Below, piece after piece: positions 27,052 through 36,143 of a stretch of DNA of 64,000 bases. The first letter of the stretch is position 1. Every line of letters starts with the position of its first letter. The translations under genes were made by a program, and so were the position numbers. The stretch is from Pseudomonadota bacterium (lineage in GTDB: Bacteria > Pseudomonadota > Alphaproteobacteria > Rhizobiales > Pleomorphomonadaceae): positions 62,001 to 126,000 of the forward strand of contig JAEZHI010000004.1 of assembly GCA_023436885.1 (NCBI GenBank), given 5' to 3'. Below the pieces are notes generated by a model that saw only the letters and a program-made list of their open reading frames with translations, did not search any database and was not told the origin of the DNA.

Positions 27052-28680
27052 ATGATTCGTCTCGATAACATCAGCAAGCAGCACGGCCATCAGATCTTGT
27101 TCATTGACGCGTCGATGAGCATCCAAAAAGGCGAAAAGGTTGGGCTTGTCGGGCCGAACGGCGCCGGCAAGTCGACGCTGTTCCGAATGATCGTTGGGGA
27201 GGACCGGCCCGACGATGGCCAGGTGGCGATCGATACCGGCATGACGATCGGTTATTTCAACCAGGATGTCGGTGAGATGTCCGGCCAGAGCGCTGTCGCG
27301 GCCGTGATGGACGGTGTCGGACCGGTGAGCGTGCTGGCTGCCGAAATGGCCAAGCTCGAAGCTGCCATGGTCGATCCGGATCAGGCCGACGACATGGATG
27401 CCATCATTGAGCGTTATGGCGAAGTGCAGGGGCGTTTCGAGGAACTGGACGGCTATGCGCTTGAGGCTCGGGCGCGCGAGGTGCTGGCTGGGCTGAGTTT
27501 CAGCGAAGAGCGCATGGACGGCGATGTCGGCCTGCTGTCCGGCGGATGGAAAATGCGCGTGGCGCTCGCTCGCATCCTGCTGATGCGGCCTGACGGCATG
27601 CTCCTGGATGAGCCCAGCAACCATCTTGATCTCGAAAGCCTGATCTGGCTGGAAGACTTCCTCAAGAACTATGATGGCGCCTTGCTGATGACCTCGCATG
27701 ACCGTGCCTTCATGAACCGCATCGTCGGCAAGGTCGTGGAGATCGACGGCGGATCGCTGACGACCTATTCGGGCAACTTCGATTTCTACGAACAGCAGAG
27801 GGCCCTGAGCGAGAAGCAGCGTGAGGCGCAATTCGAGCGCCAGCAGGCGATGCTCGCCAAGGAGATCAAATTCATCGAGCGCTTCAAGGCGCGTGCCTCG
27901 CACGCCGCTCAGGTCCAGAGCCGCGTGAAGAAGCTCGACAAGATCGAACGTGTAGAGCCGCCGCGGCGACGCCAGTCCATCCAGTTCGAGTTCCGCAGCC
28001 CGCCACGTTCCGGCGAGGATGTGGCGAGCTTCAAGAATGTCCACAAGGGTTATGGTGGCACGCCGATCTACGCGGGGTTCGATTTTCAGCTGCGGCGCAA
28101 GGAGCGCTGGTGTGTGCTGGGCGCCAATGGAGCCGGCAAATCAACGTTGCTGAAGCTGGTGGCCGGCGCAACCGAGCCCGATCAGGGTACCGTGACCATC
28201 GGAAGCAGCGTCAAGATGGGCTATTTCGCCCAGCACTCCATGGATCTGCTCGACGGCGATGAAACGGTGTTCGAGTCGCTGGACGGCTCCTTCCCGCAGG
28301 CGGGGCAAGGTGCCCTGCGCACCCTCGCCGGTTGTTTTGGTTTCTCCGGCGATGACGTTGAGAAGCCTTGCCGCGTCCTCTCCGGCGGCGAGAAGGCACG
28401 TCTGGTCATGGCCAAGATGCTCTATGACCCACCGAATTTCCTGGTGCTCGACGAACCCACCAACCACCTGGACATGGCCACCAAGGAAATGCTGGTCTCG
28501 GCACTCTCGACATTCGAGGGTACCATGCTGTTCGTGTCGCACGATCGCCACTTCCTGGCATCCCTCTCCAACCGTGTTTTGGAGCTGACGCCTGACGGTG
28601 TCCATCAGTTTGGTGGCGGCTACACCGAATATGTGGTCAGTACCGGCCAGGAAGCGCCAGGGCTTCACCCTGGAGGTTAG
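27052..28680 (+). CDS. ABC-F family ATPase (ribosome-associated)
   Basis: Soluble protein with two ABC cassettes and no membrane part, of the ABC-F group that binds the ribosomal E site. It has 542 residues. Cassette 1: GPNGAGKSTLFR, LSGGWKMRVALARILL, GMLLDEPSNHLD. A long charged linker helix (about 240-310, KEIKFIERFKARASHAAQVQ) follows. Cassette 2: GANGAGKSTLLK, LSGGEKARLVMAKML, FLVLDEPTNHLD. The architecture resembles YheS/YbiT more than antibiotic-resistance ABC-F proteins. The start at 27052 gives the family N-terminus MIRLDNISKQHG; the frame upstream has no similarity. Confidence 0.93.
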   Translation: MIRLDNISKQHGHQILFIDASMSIQKGEKVGLVGPNGAGKSTLFRMIVGEDRPDDGQVAIDTGMTIGYFNQDVGEMSGQSAVAAVMDGVGPVSVLAAEMAKLEAAMVDPDQADDMDAIIERYGEVQGRFEELDGYALEARAREVLAGLSFSEERMDGDVGLLSGGWKMRVALARILLMRPDGMLLDEPSNHLDLESLIWLEDFLKNYDGALLMTSHDRAFMNRIVGKVVEIDGGSLTTYSGNFDFYEQQRALSEKQREAQFERQQAMLAKEIKFIERFKARASHAAQVQSRVKKLDKIERVEPPRRRQSIQFEFRSPPRSGEDVASFKNVHKGYGGTPIYAGFDFQLRRKERWCVLGANGAGKSTLLKLVAGATEPDQGTVTIGSSVKMGYFAQHSMDLLDGDETVFESLDGSFPQAGQGALRTLAGCFGFSGDDVEKPCRVLSGGEKARLVMAKMLYDPPNFLVLDEPTNHLDMATKEMLVSALSTFEGTMLFVSHDRHFLASLSNRVLELTPDGVHQFGGGYTEYVVSTGQEAPGLHPGG

Positions 28681-28852
28681 CCAGACTTGCCGACGGGCGC
28701 GGTCGGCAAAGAGCGAGATTTTTGGGAGGTAGAGACGCCTCTGCGCACGTTGCAAGGCTCGGGCGATGATTTACGCTCAAGCGAAGCGAACCTGCCCGAC
28801 AGAGCAGCGTAGAACTGTAGGCTCCGCATACAGAGCCATGAAGGAGGGCGTC

Positions 28853-29332
28853 ATGGGATCGATCTATGACTTTACGGCGCTGGATATCGGCGGGCGGGAG
28901 GTATCGATCGCCGACTATCGCGGCAAGGTGCTGCTGATCGTCAATACCGCCAGCCAATGCAGCTTCACGCCGCAGTATGAGGGCCTCGAGGCGCTTTATC
29001 GCGAGCTCGGAGAGCGTGGCCTCGTGGTTCTGGGCTTTCCTTCCAACCAGTTCGGGTCCCAGGAGCCTGGAGACGACCTTGAGATCATGACTTTCTGCAA
29101 GCTGCAATACGACGTCAGCTTTCCGATGTTTTCCAAGGTCGACGTGAACGGGCCCAACGCTATTCCACTGTTCGAATGGCTGAAGGGAGCGGCCCCCGGC
29201 ATTCTCGGCAGCAGAGCCATCAAGTGGAACTTCACGAAATTCCTGGTGGACCGCCAGGGCAACGCCGTCACCCGCTTCGCCCCGATCACCAAACCTGAGG
29301 CTCTGCGCGGAGCGATCGAAAAGCTGCTGTGA
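28853..29332 (+). CDS. Glutathione peroxidase family (cysteine type)
   Basis: Reduces hydroperoxides, probably with thioredoxin. It has 159 residues. The peroxidatic cysteine, Cys rather than selenocysteine, is in NTASQCSFTPQYEGLE. The family motifs GFPSNQFGSQEP and IKWNFTKFLVD are present. AAGGAGG ends 5 bases before the ATG at 28853. It is convergent with the MscS gene. Confidence 0.94.
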   Translation: MGSIYDFTALDIGGREVSIADYRGKVLLIVNTASQCSFTPQYEGLEALYRELGERGLVVLGFPSNQFGSQEPGDDLEIMTFCKLQYDVSFPMFSKVDVNGPNAIPLFEWLKGAAPGILGSRAIKWNFTKFLVDRQGNAVTRFAPITKPEALRGAIEKLL

Positions 29333-29444
29333 TCGACGCAGAGCTGAGACTCTAACCACGATGTGGAGCGCTCGACACCTCGCTGGTTCGGGCGCTTCGT
29401 CACTTCCGCGGTTTGAACGCTGACCGCAAGTTTGACGATGGGCG

Positions 29445-30950
29445 CTACCGCTCGGATCTCAGGGTCGTCGCAAGTTGCTCGACCAGTCGCGCCAGAATCC
29501 CAGTCTGCAGTGCGGACGCGTGCTTGTCTTTGCCCGACGTTCGGTTCAGCTTGGCCGTTCTCTGTGCAAGGTGTTGGGCGAGCTCTTCGGCTATCGCCGG
29601 GCGCTCTTCAAGCAGTTCTCTCAACGTGTCACGCTGCACGCTATAGAGCACCACGTTGGTCAGGGCTCGATAGGTGGCAGTTTCGGGGGCGTCGGTCAGC
29701 ATGCCGGCTTCGCCGAAATATTCGCCCGGCGCGAGGCGGGTTTCAGCCTCGTTATCGCCGATCACCGCAACGACGCCGCTGCGGACGATGAGAAGGGAGG
29801 CGAGGACTTCGCCGGGCGCGGCAAGTTGTTCTCCCTTGCGACGGCTATGGCGCGTAAGGCTGTCGGCGATCGCTTTCCGTTCGTCCGGGTTCAGCGAGGC
29901 GAACAGCGGCATGGCGTCAACCAGCCGGATCGGCGTCGGCCGGCCAGAATCGTCGACGAGGTTCGGCGCTCCGCTTTTCTTGTCGTGCGCGGAGGTGAAG
30001 ACGAGGTTGGCCGCCTTCGCATGACGGAAGGCGAGGTCGAACAACTCGGACCTTGCCTTACCGATCTGCGAGAATTCCGAAACGCTGAATGACAGCTCAA
30101 GCGTGACGGCGTCGGCATCCAGCGCCACGATTTGCACCGACGGCGGCGGAATGCGCAAGATAGTGATCGAGCTCAGCAACGCATTGTGCATGATCTCGGC
30201 GATCAGCGACGGAGTTCGGTCTGGAACGAAGCGCAGCGTTACCGTCGCACCGTGGCTTCTTTCGAGACTGCTGCGGTTCGATACCGTAGATTTCGCGAGC
30301 TGGGCGTTTGGCAGGATGATGAGGTCATTCGCGCCGTTGAGAAGATGAGTGGCTCGCCAGTTCATTTCGACGACGCGGCCCTCCGTCCCATCGGGAAGCA
30401 CAATCCAGTCGCCGAGGGTGAATGGGCGGGCGAGATTGGTGGCGATGCCCGAGAACAGGTCGCCCAGCGTGCTTTGCAATGCGAGACCGAGAATGATGGC
30501 GACCACGCCGGAAGTGGCTACGAGCGTGCCGATGGGCGCATCGAAGACATAGGCGATGATCGAAAGAACCGCGCCGACGTAGATGAGCCCGACGATCAGA
30601 TCCTGGATGACCCGAGCTTGGCGCGCCTGCCCATCGAACTGCAGAAACACGCGGACGCAGCCTGCCGCGAACCAGGCCGCGGTCGTCCACCAGACAAGCT
30701 TGGTTGCAGCGATCAGGACGCGATGCAGTGGCGTAGCGTTGACCGGCGACGGATCGTAGGGTGCGTTGCCGCTGTGGATGGCAATCGCCGTCACGCAGGC
30801 TAGGAAGCCGAGACGCAGGCCGACCGCATGGGCCGGATATTCCCGCAAGAAGAAACGCAGGGCAATGCCACCGAGCACGGCGATGAAGCCCGCCTGAACG
30901 ACGGGGTCAGCGATCATTGCAAAAGCTGCGGAAATCCAGTCGTCTTGCAT
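29445..30950 (-). CDS. MscS-type mechanosensitive channel with C-terminal cyclic-nucleotide-binding domain
   Basis: Inner-membrane protein of 501 residues. Four to five membrane segments cover about 15-160. The pore-lining MscS helix is GVVAIILGLALQSTLGDLFSGIATNLA (read in parts), and the beta domain follows (FTLGDWIVLPDGTEGRVVEMNWR). The C-terminal CNBD (about 345-470) has the cassette PGEYFGEAGMLTDAPETATYRA. Where cAMP-binding proteins have PRxA for the phosphate, this one has ETAT, so the phosphate-binding Arg is missing. This places it in the bCNG-like group, with doubtful cAMP binding. ATG at 30950 or GTG at 30956 are both possible. It follows the HlyD/permease operon by about 60 bases and may be co-transcribed. 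Confidence 0.88.
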   Translation of the reverse strand: MQDDWISAAFAMIADPVVQAGFIAVLGGIALRFFLREYPAHAVGLRLGFLACVTAIAIHSGNAPYDPSPVNATPLHRVLIAATKLVWWTTAAWFAAGCVRVFLQFDGQARQARVIQDLIVGLIYVGAVLSIIAYVFDAPIGTLVATSGVVAIILGLALQSTLGDLFSGIATNLARPFTLGDWIVLPDGTEGRVVEMNWRATHLLNGANDLIILPNAQLAKSTVSNRSSLERSHGATVTLRFVPDRTPSLIAEIMHNALLSSITILRIPPPSVQIVALDADAVTLELSFSVSEFSQIGKARSELFDLAFRHAKAANLVFTSAHDKKSGAPNLVDDSGRPTPIRLVDAMPLFASLNPDERKAIADSLTRHSRRKGEQLAAPGEVLASLLIVRSGVVAVIGDNEAETRLAPGEYFGEAGMLTDAPETATYRALTNVVLYSVQRDTLRELLEERPAIAEELAQHLAQRTAKLNRTSGKDKHASALQTGILARLVEQLATTLRSER

Positions 30951-31009
30951 GCTCACGCCATTCCGGTGCGTCGCGGAACTTATCCGCCGGGCAAGATCAT
31001 CTCAACCGC

Positions 31010-31993
31010 TCAGGAGGAAGGCCCCGTCCGCAGCCAGACCGACATGCCCGGCTCCAGACCGATGGCGGCCGAGGTCGGCTCGATGCGCAGGCGGAAGCTG
31101 TTGAGGTCATGGTCGCCGACCGCGCGCGCGGCGCGCCAGGTGGCGAATTCGCCGAGCGGGCGCAGTTCGGTGACGCGCGCGGCAATCGGATGGCCATCGG
31201 CCGCTGCCAGGGCGACTTCGCTTCCGACGGTGAGCGAGCCGAGCGCGTCCTCGCGTAGCGTGAGGCCGAACCAGCGATGATCCTCCACCAGGAGGGTCAG
31301 CACCGGCTTGCCGGGAACCAGAATCTCTCCCGGCACGGCAACCGCTATACCGATGGTGCCATCCGTGGGGCTGACTAGTTTCAGCTTGCCGAGCTGAGCT
31401 TCGAGCGAGGCGAGGCTCGCCTCCGCCAGCGCCACCTTAGCTTCCGCAAGGTCCCGCTCTTCCTTGGTTGGTCCCGCCTCAGCCTGAGCGTGCAGCGCCT
31501 GCTTCAGGGCGAGGTCGGCCTTCGCTTTGGCAAGCGAGGCTGCGCCTTCATCGAGCTGCTGCTGACTGGCAAAACCCTTGGGTGCCAGCGCGACGGCGCG
31601 ATCATATTGCGCCTGCATCAGCGTCAGGTTGGCTTCGGCGGTGGCCACCGCCCGATCGGCGATCGCCACTTCCTCGGCGCGCACGCCGGAGAACACGCGG
31701 TCGCGTTCAGCCTTGGCCCCGGCAAGCGCGGAGCGTGCCTCTTCAACCGAGGCCGAGAGCTCCGGGTTGCTCAGGATGGCCAGCGCATCGCCGGCCTTCA
31801 CATGTTGGCCAGGATCGACTGCGATCGATGCCAGCCGACCGGTAGCTTCCGGGGCGATGCGTATTTCGGTCTGGCGCACCATGCCGACCGCCTCGGCGGC
31901 CTGCGGTTCGGGGCGGCGGCCGAAGACGATGGCCGCACCGCCTGCGACGATGGCGATCGCGGCAACGATCATGAGTCGGCGCGTGGGGGTCAT
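31010..31993 (-). CDS. HlyD-family membrane fusion protein (second copy)
   Basis: Periplasmic adaptor anchored by one N-terminal membrane helix (about 7-26, LMIVAAIAIVAGGAAIVFG). It has 327 residues. Beta-barrel/lipoyl half motifs flank a long alpha-hairpin (about 75-200, AEANLTLMQAQYDRAVAL). Its start overlaps the stop of the permease gene by four bases (ATGA), so the two are translationally coupled. The C-terminal segment WRAARAVGDHDLNSF matches WRATRATGDFDLRTF in the other HlyD gene of the operon, so the two are paralogues. Confidence 0.9.
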   Translation of the reverse strand: MTPTRRLMIVAAIAIVAGGAAIVFGRRPEPQAAEAVGMVRQTEIRIAPEATGRLASIAVDPGQHVKAGDALAILSNPELSASVEEARSALAGAKAERDRVFSGVRAEEVAIADRAVATAEANLTLMQAQYDRAVALAPKGFASQQQLDEGAASLAKAKADLALKQALHAQAEAGPTKEERDLAEAKVALAEASLASLEAQLGKLKLVSPTDGTIGIAVAVPGEILVPGKPVLTLLVEDHRWFGLTLREDALGSLTVGSEVALAAADGHPIAARVTELRPLGEFATWRAARAVGDHDLNSFRLRIEPTSAAIGLEPGMSVWLRTGPSS

Positions 31994-34314
31994 TGGCTTC
32001 TCCCGGCAGTTGACAGGCGGGCTGCAACCATCGCCATCACGGCATAAAGGACGACGAGTATCCAGAGGTGATGCCAGTCGCTCATAACGTCGGAAAGTGA
32101 AGCGCCCATCTGGTTGAGCCGCACCAGCCCATCGATGCCGGACGTGCTCGGCAGCGCGTAGCTTGCTCGCCGCAGCATTTCCGGAATGGCCTCGGCCGGC
32201 CAGGCGACGCCGACGAGGAAGAACAGCGGCAGGCTGAAGGCGACGATCAGCAACAGCCCCGTCTCACGGCGTGGAAACCACACGCCGACGAACTGGCCGA
32301 GGAAACTGACCGACAGAATGAACGGAATCGCCATGGCCAGCATGTCGATGAGCCGCCCATCGCTGGAGAAGCCGTAGATGCGCGGCAGTATGATGAGGTA
32401 GAGCGCAAAGCCGGGCAGGGCCAGCATCAGATGGGCCAACGCCTGACCGATCACAGCTGTCGCGTCGCCGCGTCGCCGCCGTGCTGCTGCCCCGCCGCGC
32501 TCGTAGGCAACGCCGCCGGCGGTGGCGGCTCCGAGCAGAAGGGTCTGCTGCAGGATCAGTACGAACGCAGCGGGCACGACATAGCTGCCGTAGCCACCGG
32601 TCGGGTTGAACAGGGGCTGGCTCAGGATTTCGACTGGTGAACTCGAGGCCAGCGAGGCGCGGAACAGGCTGCCATCGGCACGCGCGCCACGGGAAATGAG
32701 GTCGGCGCTCACGGTGCCGGCCGCTTCGAGAATGCCTTGAAGAGTGCGGTTGTAGAGCAGGAAATAGGTGGAATCGACAAAGGCCGGCAAGCGCGCCTCG
32801 TCGCCCTTCAGCACTTCGCGCTCGGTGCCGGCGGGAATGCTGACGATGCCAAACACCTCGCGCCGTCCGAGCGCCGCCTGTGCCTCGGCGAGCGTCGTCG
32901 GTCGCAACGCCACTTCAATGGCTTCGTGAGCATTCAACGTATCGATAAGGGTGCGGCTGACTTCGCTGCCATCGTCGTCGACCACGGCGATGGGAATGTC
33001 GCGGATCAACTGGCCGACATAGGGTTGAGGGTAGAGTGCGCCATAGAGGATCGGCCCGAGCACAATCAGGCTGAAAATACCGCGGTCTCGCAACACCCGG
33101 CCGTATTCGCTGGAGAAGGCGGCCACAATGCCCCTACGATCAGTCACAGGCTCCTCGGGTTCGACCACTGGTGCGGGCACAGGTGCCTTGGCGATCGCGA
33201 CAAGGCGTAGCCAGCAGAGGCCGAAATAGATGATTGCAAGGCCGGCCAGTATCGCAAAGGGACGCGCGGAATCGGCCACGGGAACACCCCGTGCAGCCTG
33301 ATCGAACAGCACCTGAACATACCAGCGCAACGGCAGGAGCGCTCCCCAACCCTGGGCGAACCAACTCATGGCCAGAACAGGAAAGCCGACGCCGGCAAAG
33401 CCGAAGGCCGGCGAGCAGACGATGCTGGTGAGCGACAGGCCCGTCGCAAGGTTGCGCGTCAGTAATTGGAACAGCGCGCCGAGCGACAGATAGGCAATGA
33501 TCAACAGCACGACGGCGGCGCTGACCATTGGCGCGTTGCCGCGGAACGGCACGCCGTAGAAGCCATTGAGGATGATCATGCCAACCACGGCCATCACGGC
33601 ATAGGCGGCAAAATAAGGCGCAAGCTTGCCAACGAGTGCCAGCATCGGACTGCCGCCGGCCGTTGCCAGCCACTCATCCTTGCTACGCGACGAAAACTCC
33701 GAACCAACAGCATAGCCGCCAGCCAGCGCCACCAGCACGTGCAGCACGGTGGGCAAGATGGAGCGGAGCAGGAACTGCGCATAGTTTAGGGCAGGATTGG
33801 TGAGTACATACTGTTCGACCACCAGAGGCCCGGGCGTCGCGCTCGCTGTCGCGGATTTGCCACCGGGAATGGTCTTCGCTGCTGCGGTAACGGCAGCTTG
33901 CAGCCCGCTCGCGGCAATGTTGCCGGCGGTGAAATACTGCTTGTTGTAGAAGATGACGACCTGCGGCCGTCGTCCGCCCATCACGTCGCGCTCAAGTTCG
34001 CGCGGCAGATAGATGGCGGCGATGGCATCGCCCGAGCGGACCGCGTGCATGGCGCCGTTGAGATCGCTGGAACGCTCGGCCACCTCGACGCCCGGTGCCG
34101 ACTGGATCGCCTGCACGAACAGCGTCGATGTCGGCGTGCGGTCCTGATCGACGACGTCGACCCGGAGATTTCGCACCACCACATGGCTGAAGGTGGCGGC
34201 GAGCAGGGCGAAGGCAAGGAGCGGAACGATGAGCGTAAGAACCACGGCCACCTTGTCGCGCCAGATCCAGGCCACCTCGCGCGCTGCGACCGCGACGAAG
34301 CCGAGCGGCGTCAT
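31990..34314 (-). CDS. Double ABC-2 type permease (two fused permease units)
   Basis: Inner-membrane exporter permease of 774 residues made of two ABC-2 units in tandem. Unit 1 (about 1-380) begins EVAWIWRDKVAVVLTLIVPL, has a large periplasmic domain (VRNLRVDVVDQDRTPTSTLF) and 5 membrane segments. Unit 2 (about 400-770) begins AFSSEYGRVLRDRGIFSLIV and repeats the plan (IRDIPIAVVDDDGSEVSRTL). Each resembles YhhJ/YbhR permeases. No ATPase gene is adjacent. The ATG at 34314 overlaps the TGA of the upstream HlyD gene (ATGA), which decides the start over the codon at 34332. Confidence 0.9.
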   Translation of the reverse strand: MTPLGFVAVAAREVAWIWRDKVAVVLTLIVPLLAFALLAATFSHVVVRNLRVDVVDQDRTPTSTLFVQAIQSAPGVEVAERSSDLNGAMHAVRSGDAIAAIYLPRELERDVMGGRRPQVVIFYNKQYFTAGNIAASGLQAAVTAAAKTIPGGKSATASATPGPLVVEQYVLTNPALNYAQFLLRSILPTVLHVLVALAGGYAVGSEFSSRSKDEWLATAGGSPMLALVGKLAPYFAAYAVMAVVGMIILNGFYGVPFRGNAPMVSAAVVLLIIAYLSLGALFQLLTRNLATGLSLTSIVCSPAFGFAGVGFPVLAMSWFAQGWGALLPLRWYVQVLFDQAARGVPVADSARPFAILAGLAIIYFGLCWLRLVAIAKAPVPAPVVEPEEPVTDRRGIVAAFSSEYGRVLRDRGIFSLIVLGPILYGALYPQPYVGQLIRDIPIAVVDDDGSEVSRTLIDTLNAHEAIEVALRPTTLAEAQAALGRREVFGIVSIPAGTEREVLKGDEARLPAFVDSTYFLLYNRTLQGILEAAGTVSADLISRGARADGSLFRASLASSSPVEILSQPLFNPTGGYGSYVVPAAFVLILQQTLLLGAATAGGVAYERGGAAARRRRGDATAVIGQALAHLMLALPGFALYLIILPRIYGFSSDGRLIDMLAMAIPFILSVSFLGQFVGVWFPRRETGLLLIVAFSLPLFFLVGVAWPAEAIPEMLRRASYALPSTSGIDGLVRLNQMGASLSDVMSDWHHLWILVVLYAVMAMVAARLSTAGRSQ

Positions 34315-35360
34315 CGACGCGCCCCCGCCCATTCGGCGTAGGCGCTCATGCCCGGCCTTAGGCCTGGCTGCGGCTCGACGGGATAGGCCCGCACCTCAAA
34401 AGTCCTGAGGTCGAAATCGCCGGTCGCCCGGGTCGCGCGCCAGCCGGCATATTCGCCGCGCGTCGCGATGCTTCTCACCGCCACGGCGACCTTCTTGTCG
34501 CCCAAGGCGGGAATGCGCACGTCGAAACGGTCGCCGACCTTCAGCTCCTTGACCAAGTCCTCGCGCAGGTCGAAGCGCAGCCAGAGGTCTCCGAGATCGA
34601 CCAGCGTCAGCAACGGTACGCCCGGCGAGACGAACTCGCCCGGCTCGACGCCGATCTGGTAGGCTTGGGCCGCGCTCGGCGCCTTGACCGTCAGCTCGGC
34701 GACCTGCGCCTTCAGGGTCTCGATGGCCGACTCCGCCTTGGCGACGCTGGCCTTGGCAACGCCGCGCTCCTCAGCCGTGTAGCCGGCGACCGCCTCGTCA
34801 TAGGAAAGCTTTGCTTGTTCAAGGGCGCGCGTGGCGACATCGAGCGTGGCCGTCGCCTCGTCGAGCTTCTGCAGGGACGCGAAGTCGCGCTGGGTCAGTT
34901 CCTTTGTGCGGTCATAGGTTTGCTGCGCCAGCTTCAGGTTGGCATCGGCTGAAGCAATCGCTGCCTTGCGCGCCGCTACCACTTCCGCTCGCGTGCCGAC
35001 CTCGATGCGGGCGAGATCGGCAACGGCGACCGCCTTGGCCGCCTCGGCCTCGGCAAGCTTTGCGGTCAGCTGCGGATTGTCGATGGTCACGAGGACCTGT
35101 CCGGCCGCGACCGAATCTCCCCGTTCGATCGGACGGGTGGCGACACGTCCGTCGACGCGCGCTGCGACATCGATGCGCGTCGCATCCGCCTCGCCCTGAA
35201 CGATGAGGGGTTGTGGCTGGACAAGGAACCATAAGGACAAGCCGACGATAGCCGCAACACTCACCGTAACGATCAAGGTGGCGACCCGTGCTCCGGCAGG
35301 CGGACGAATGTCGGCGTTCGGCGAGGCGGGGGGAGCAGATTGCTGGTCGCTGTCGGTCAT
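34311..35360 (-). CDS. HlyD-family membrane fusion protein (first copy)
   Basis: First gene of the HlyD-permease-HlyD operon, 349 residues. It has a cytoplasmic N-terminus rich in Pro/Ala, a membrane helix at about 25-48, lipoyl-like halves (EADATRIDVAARVDGRVA), an alpha-hairpin of about 110 residues (ASADANLKLAQQTYDRTKEL), and a beta-barrel C-terminus ending LRPGMSAYAEWAG. It couples by ATGA to the permease. The substrate is unknown; drug, lipid or secreted metabolite export are all possible. Confidence 0.9.
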   Translation of the reverse strand: MTDSDQQSAPPASPNADIRPPAGARVATLIVTVSVAAIVGLSLWFLVQPQPLIVQGEADATRIDVAARVDGRVATRPIERGDSVAAGQVLVTIDNPQLTAKLAEAEAAKAVAVADLARIEVGTRAEVVAARKAAIASADANLKLAQQTYDRTKELTQRDFASLQKLDEATATLDVATRALEQAKLSYDEAVAGYTAEERGVAKASVAKAESAIETLKAQVAELTVKAPSAAQAYQIGVEPGEFVSPGVPLLTLVDLGDLWLRFDLREDLVKELKVGDRFDVRIPALGDKKVAVAVRSIATRGEYAGWRATRATGDFDLRTFEVRAYPVEPQPGLRPGMSAYAEWAGARR

Positions 35361-36143
35361 ACTGGGGCCGTTCCTAGACGAGTGGGTATGCGCGGTTGGG
35401 CGTGCTTATGCGAGTGATCGCACAAGGCAAGGCCGCATTCTGGAAACCGAAACGATCGGTATGATCGTCCCAATCTCAAATTCAATACTAAGCCTAGCCT
35501 TGTGGTTGGACGTAAAATAACAGACTGTTCCGCGGGGATACGCATATTCGGCAAAAGAGAGAAGTAAAACCGGGCACGAGGCGCTCGCCAAAGCATGGAT
35601 CGGATAATGATTTATTTCAAGAAGAATATGTTACCCCATTTGGGGGACTAAAGACCGAGCTATGAATAAAATCAAGCCTAAATGCAGGGGAGCTAACAGT
35701 TAGGGCGAACTGCGCAGTGGGTTAGCTCTATGCCCAGGCTTCAAGGTGTTTCTGCTTGAGGAAGCCCAAGATCACCTTCGCAGCCAGCCGATAGTTATCA
35801 CAGCTCCGCGCCGATGCTCCAACCCGACCGGCTGCGCCTGAACGGAGGTACTCCTAAGGCCCAGCGATGTCGGTTCGCTATCTCATCGACTGTTGATGCC
35901 TGATCTGCGGCCAATGCCCGGATGGCCCATTCCTCCGCAACAGCACGGAAAGAGGAACCTTCTTTGCAACGTTCCGTTTCTAGGACGGGCGAGTTTTACA
36001 TGCCCGACCGCTGATCATCGGAAAACGCCATGAAGCTTTTGGCCAAGGTCATCCTCAAAACCACAGATCCACGGCGACGGGCAGACGACATTACGGGCAG
36101 ACAATGTCCATTGAACGCTGCTTCGAAATCGAGGGCTTGAACC
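35361..36143. other. Gene-poor region with degenerate coding-like sequence
   Basis: About 780 bases without a secure gene, AT-richer at 35480-35700. It must hold the promoter of the HlyD operon (leftward). From about 35740 to 36000 the minus strand shows coding-like peptides broken by frame changes and stops; see the pseudogene entry at 35798-35995. Confidence 0.4.
35798..35995 (-). pseudogene. Possible remnant of a P4-type tyrosine integrase
   Basis: A 65-codon minus-strand frame with no good start. It contains SSFRAVAEEWAIRALAADQA, reminiscent of the F-x-x-V-A-x-E-W segment that opens the core-binding domain of P4-like integrases. A second coding-like piece in another frame follows toward 35735 (DNYRLAAKVILGFLKQKHLE, then a stop). 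No catalytic residues are present. The assignment is weak; it may be a fragment of an unrelated decayed gene. Confidence 0.25.

Noticed and set aside
26989..28044. 351-codon minus-strand frame
   Set aside because: Antisense to the ABC-F gene.
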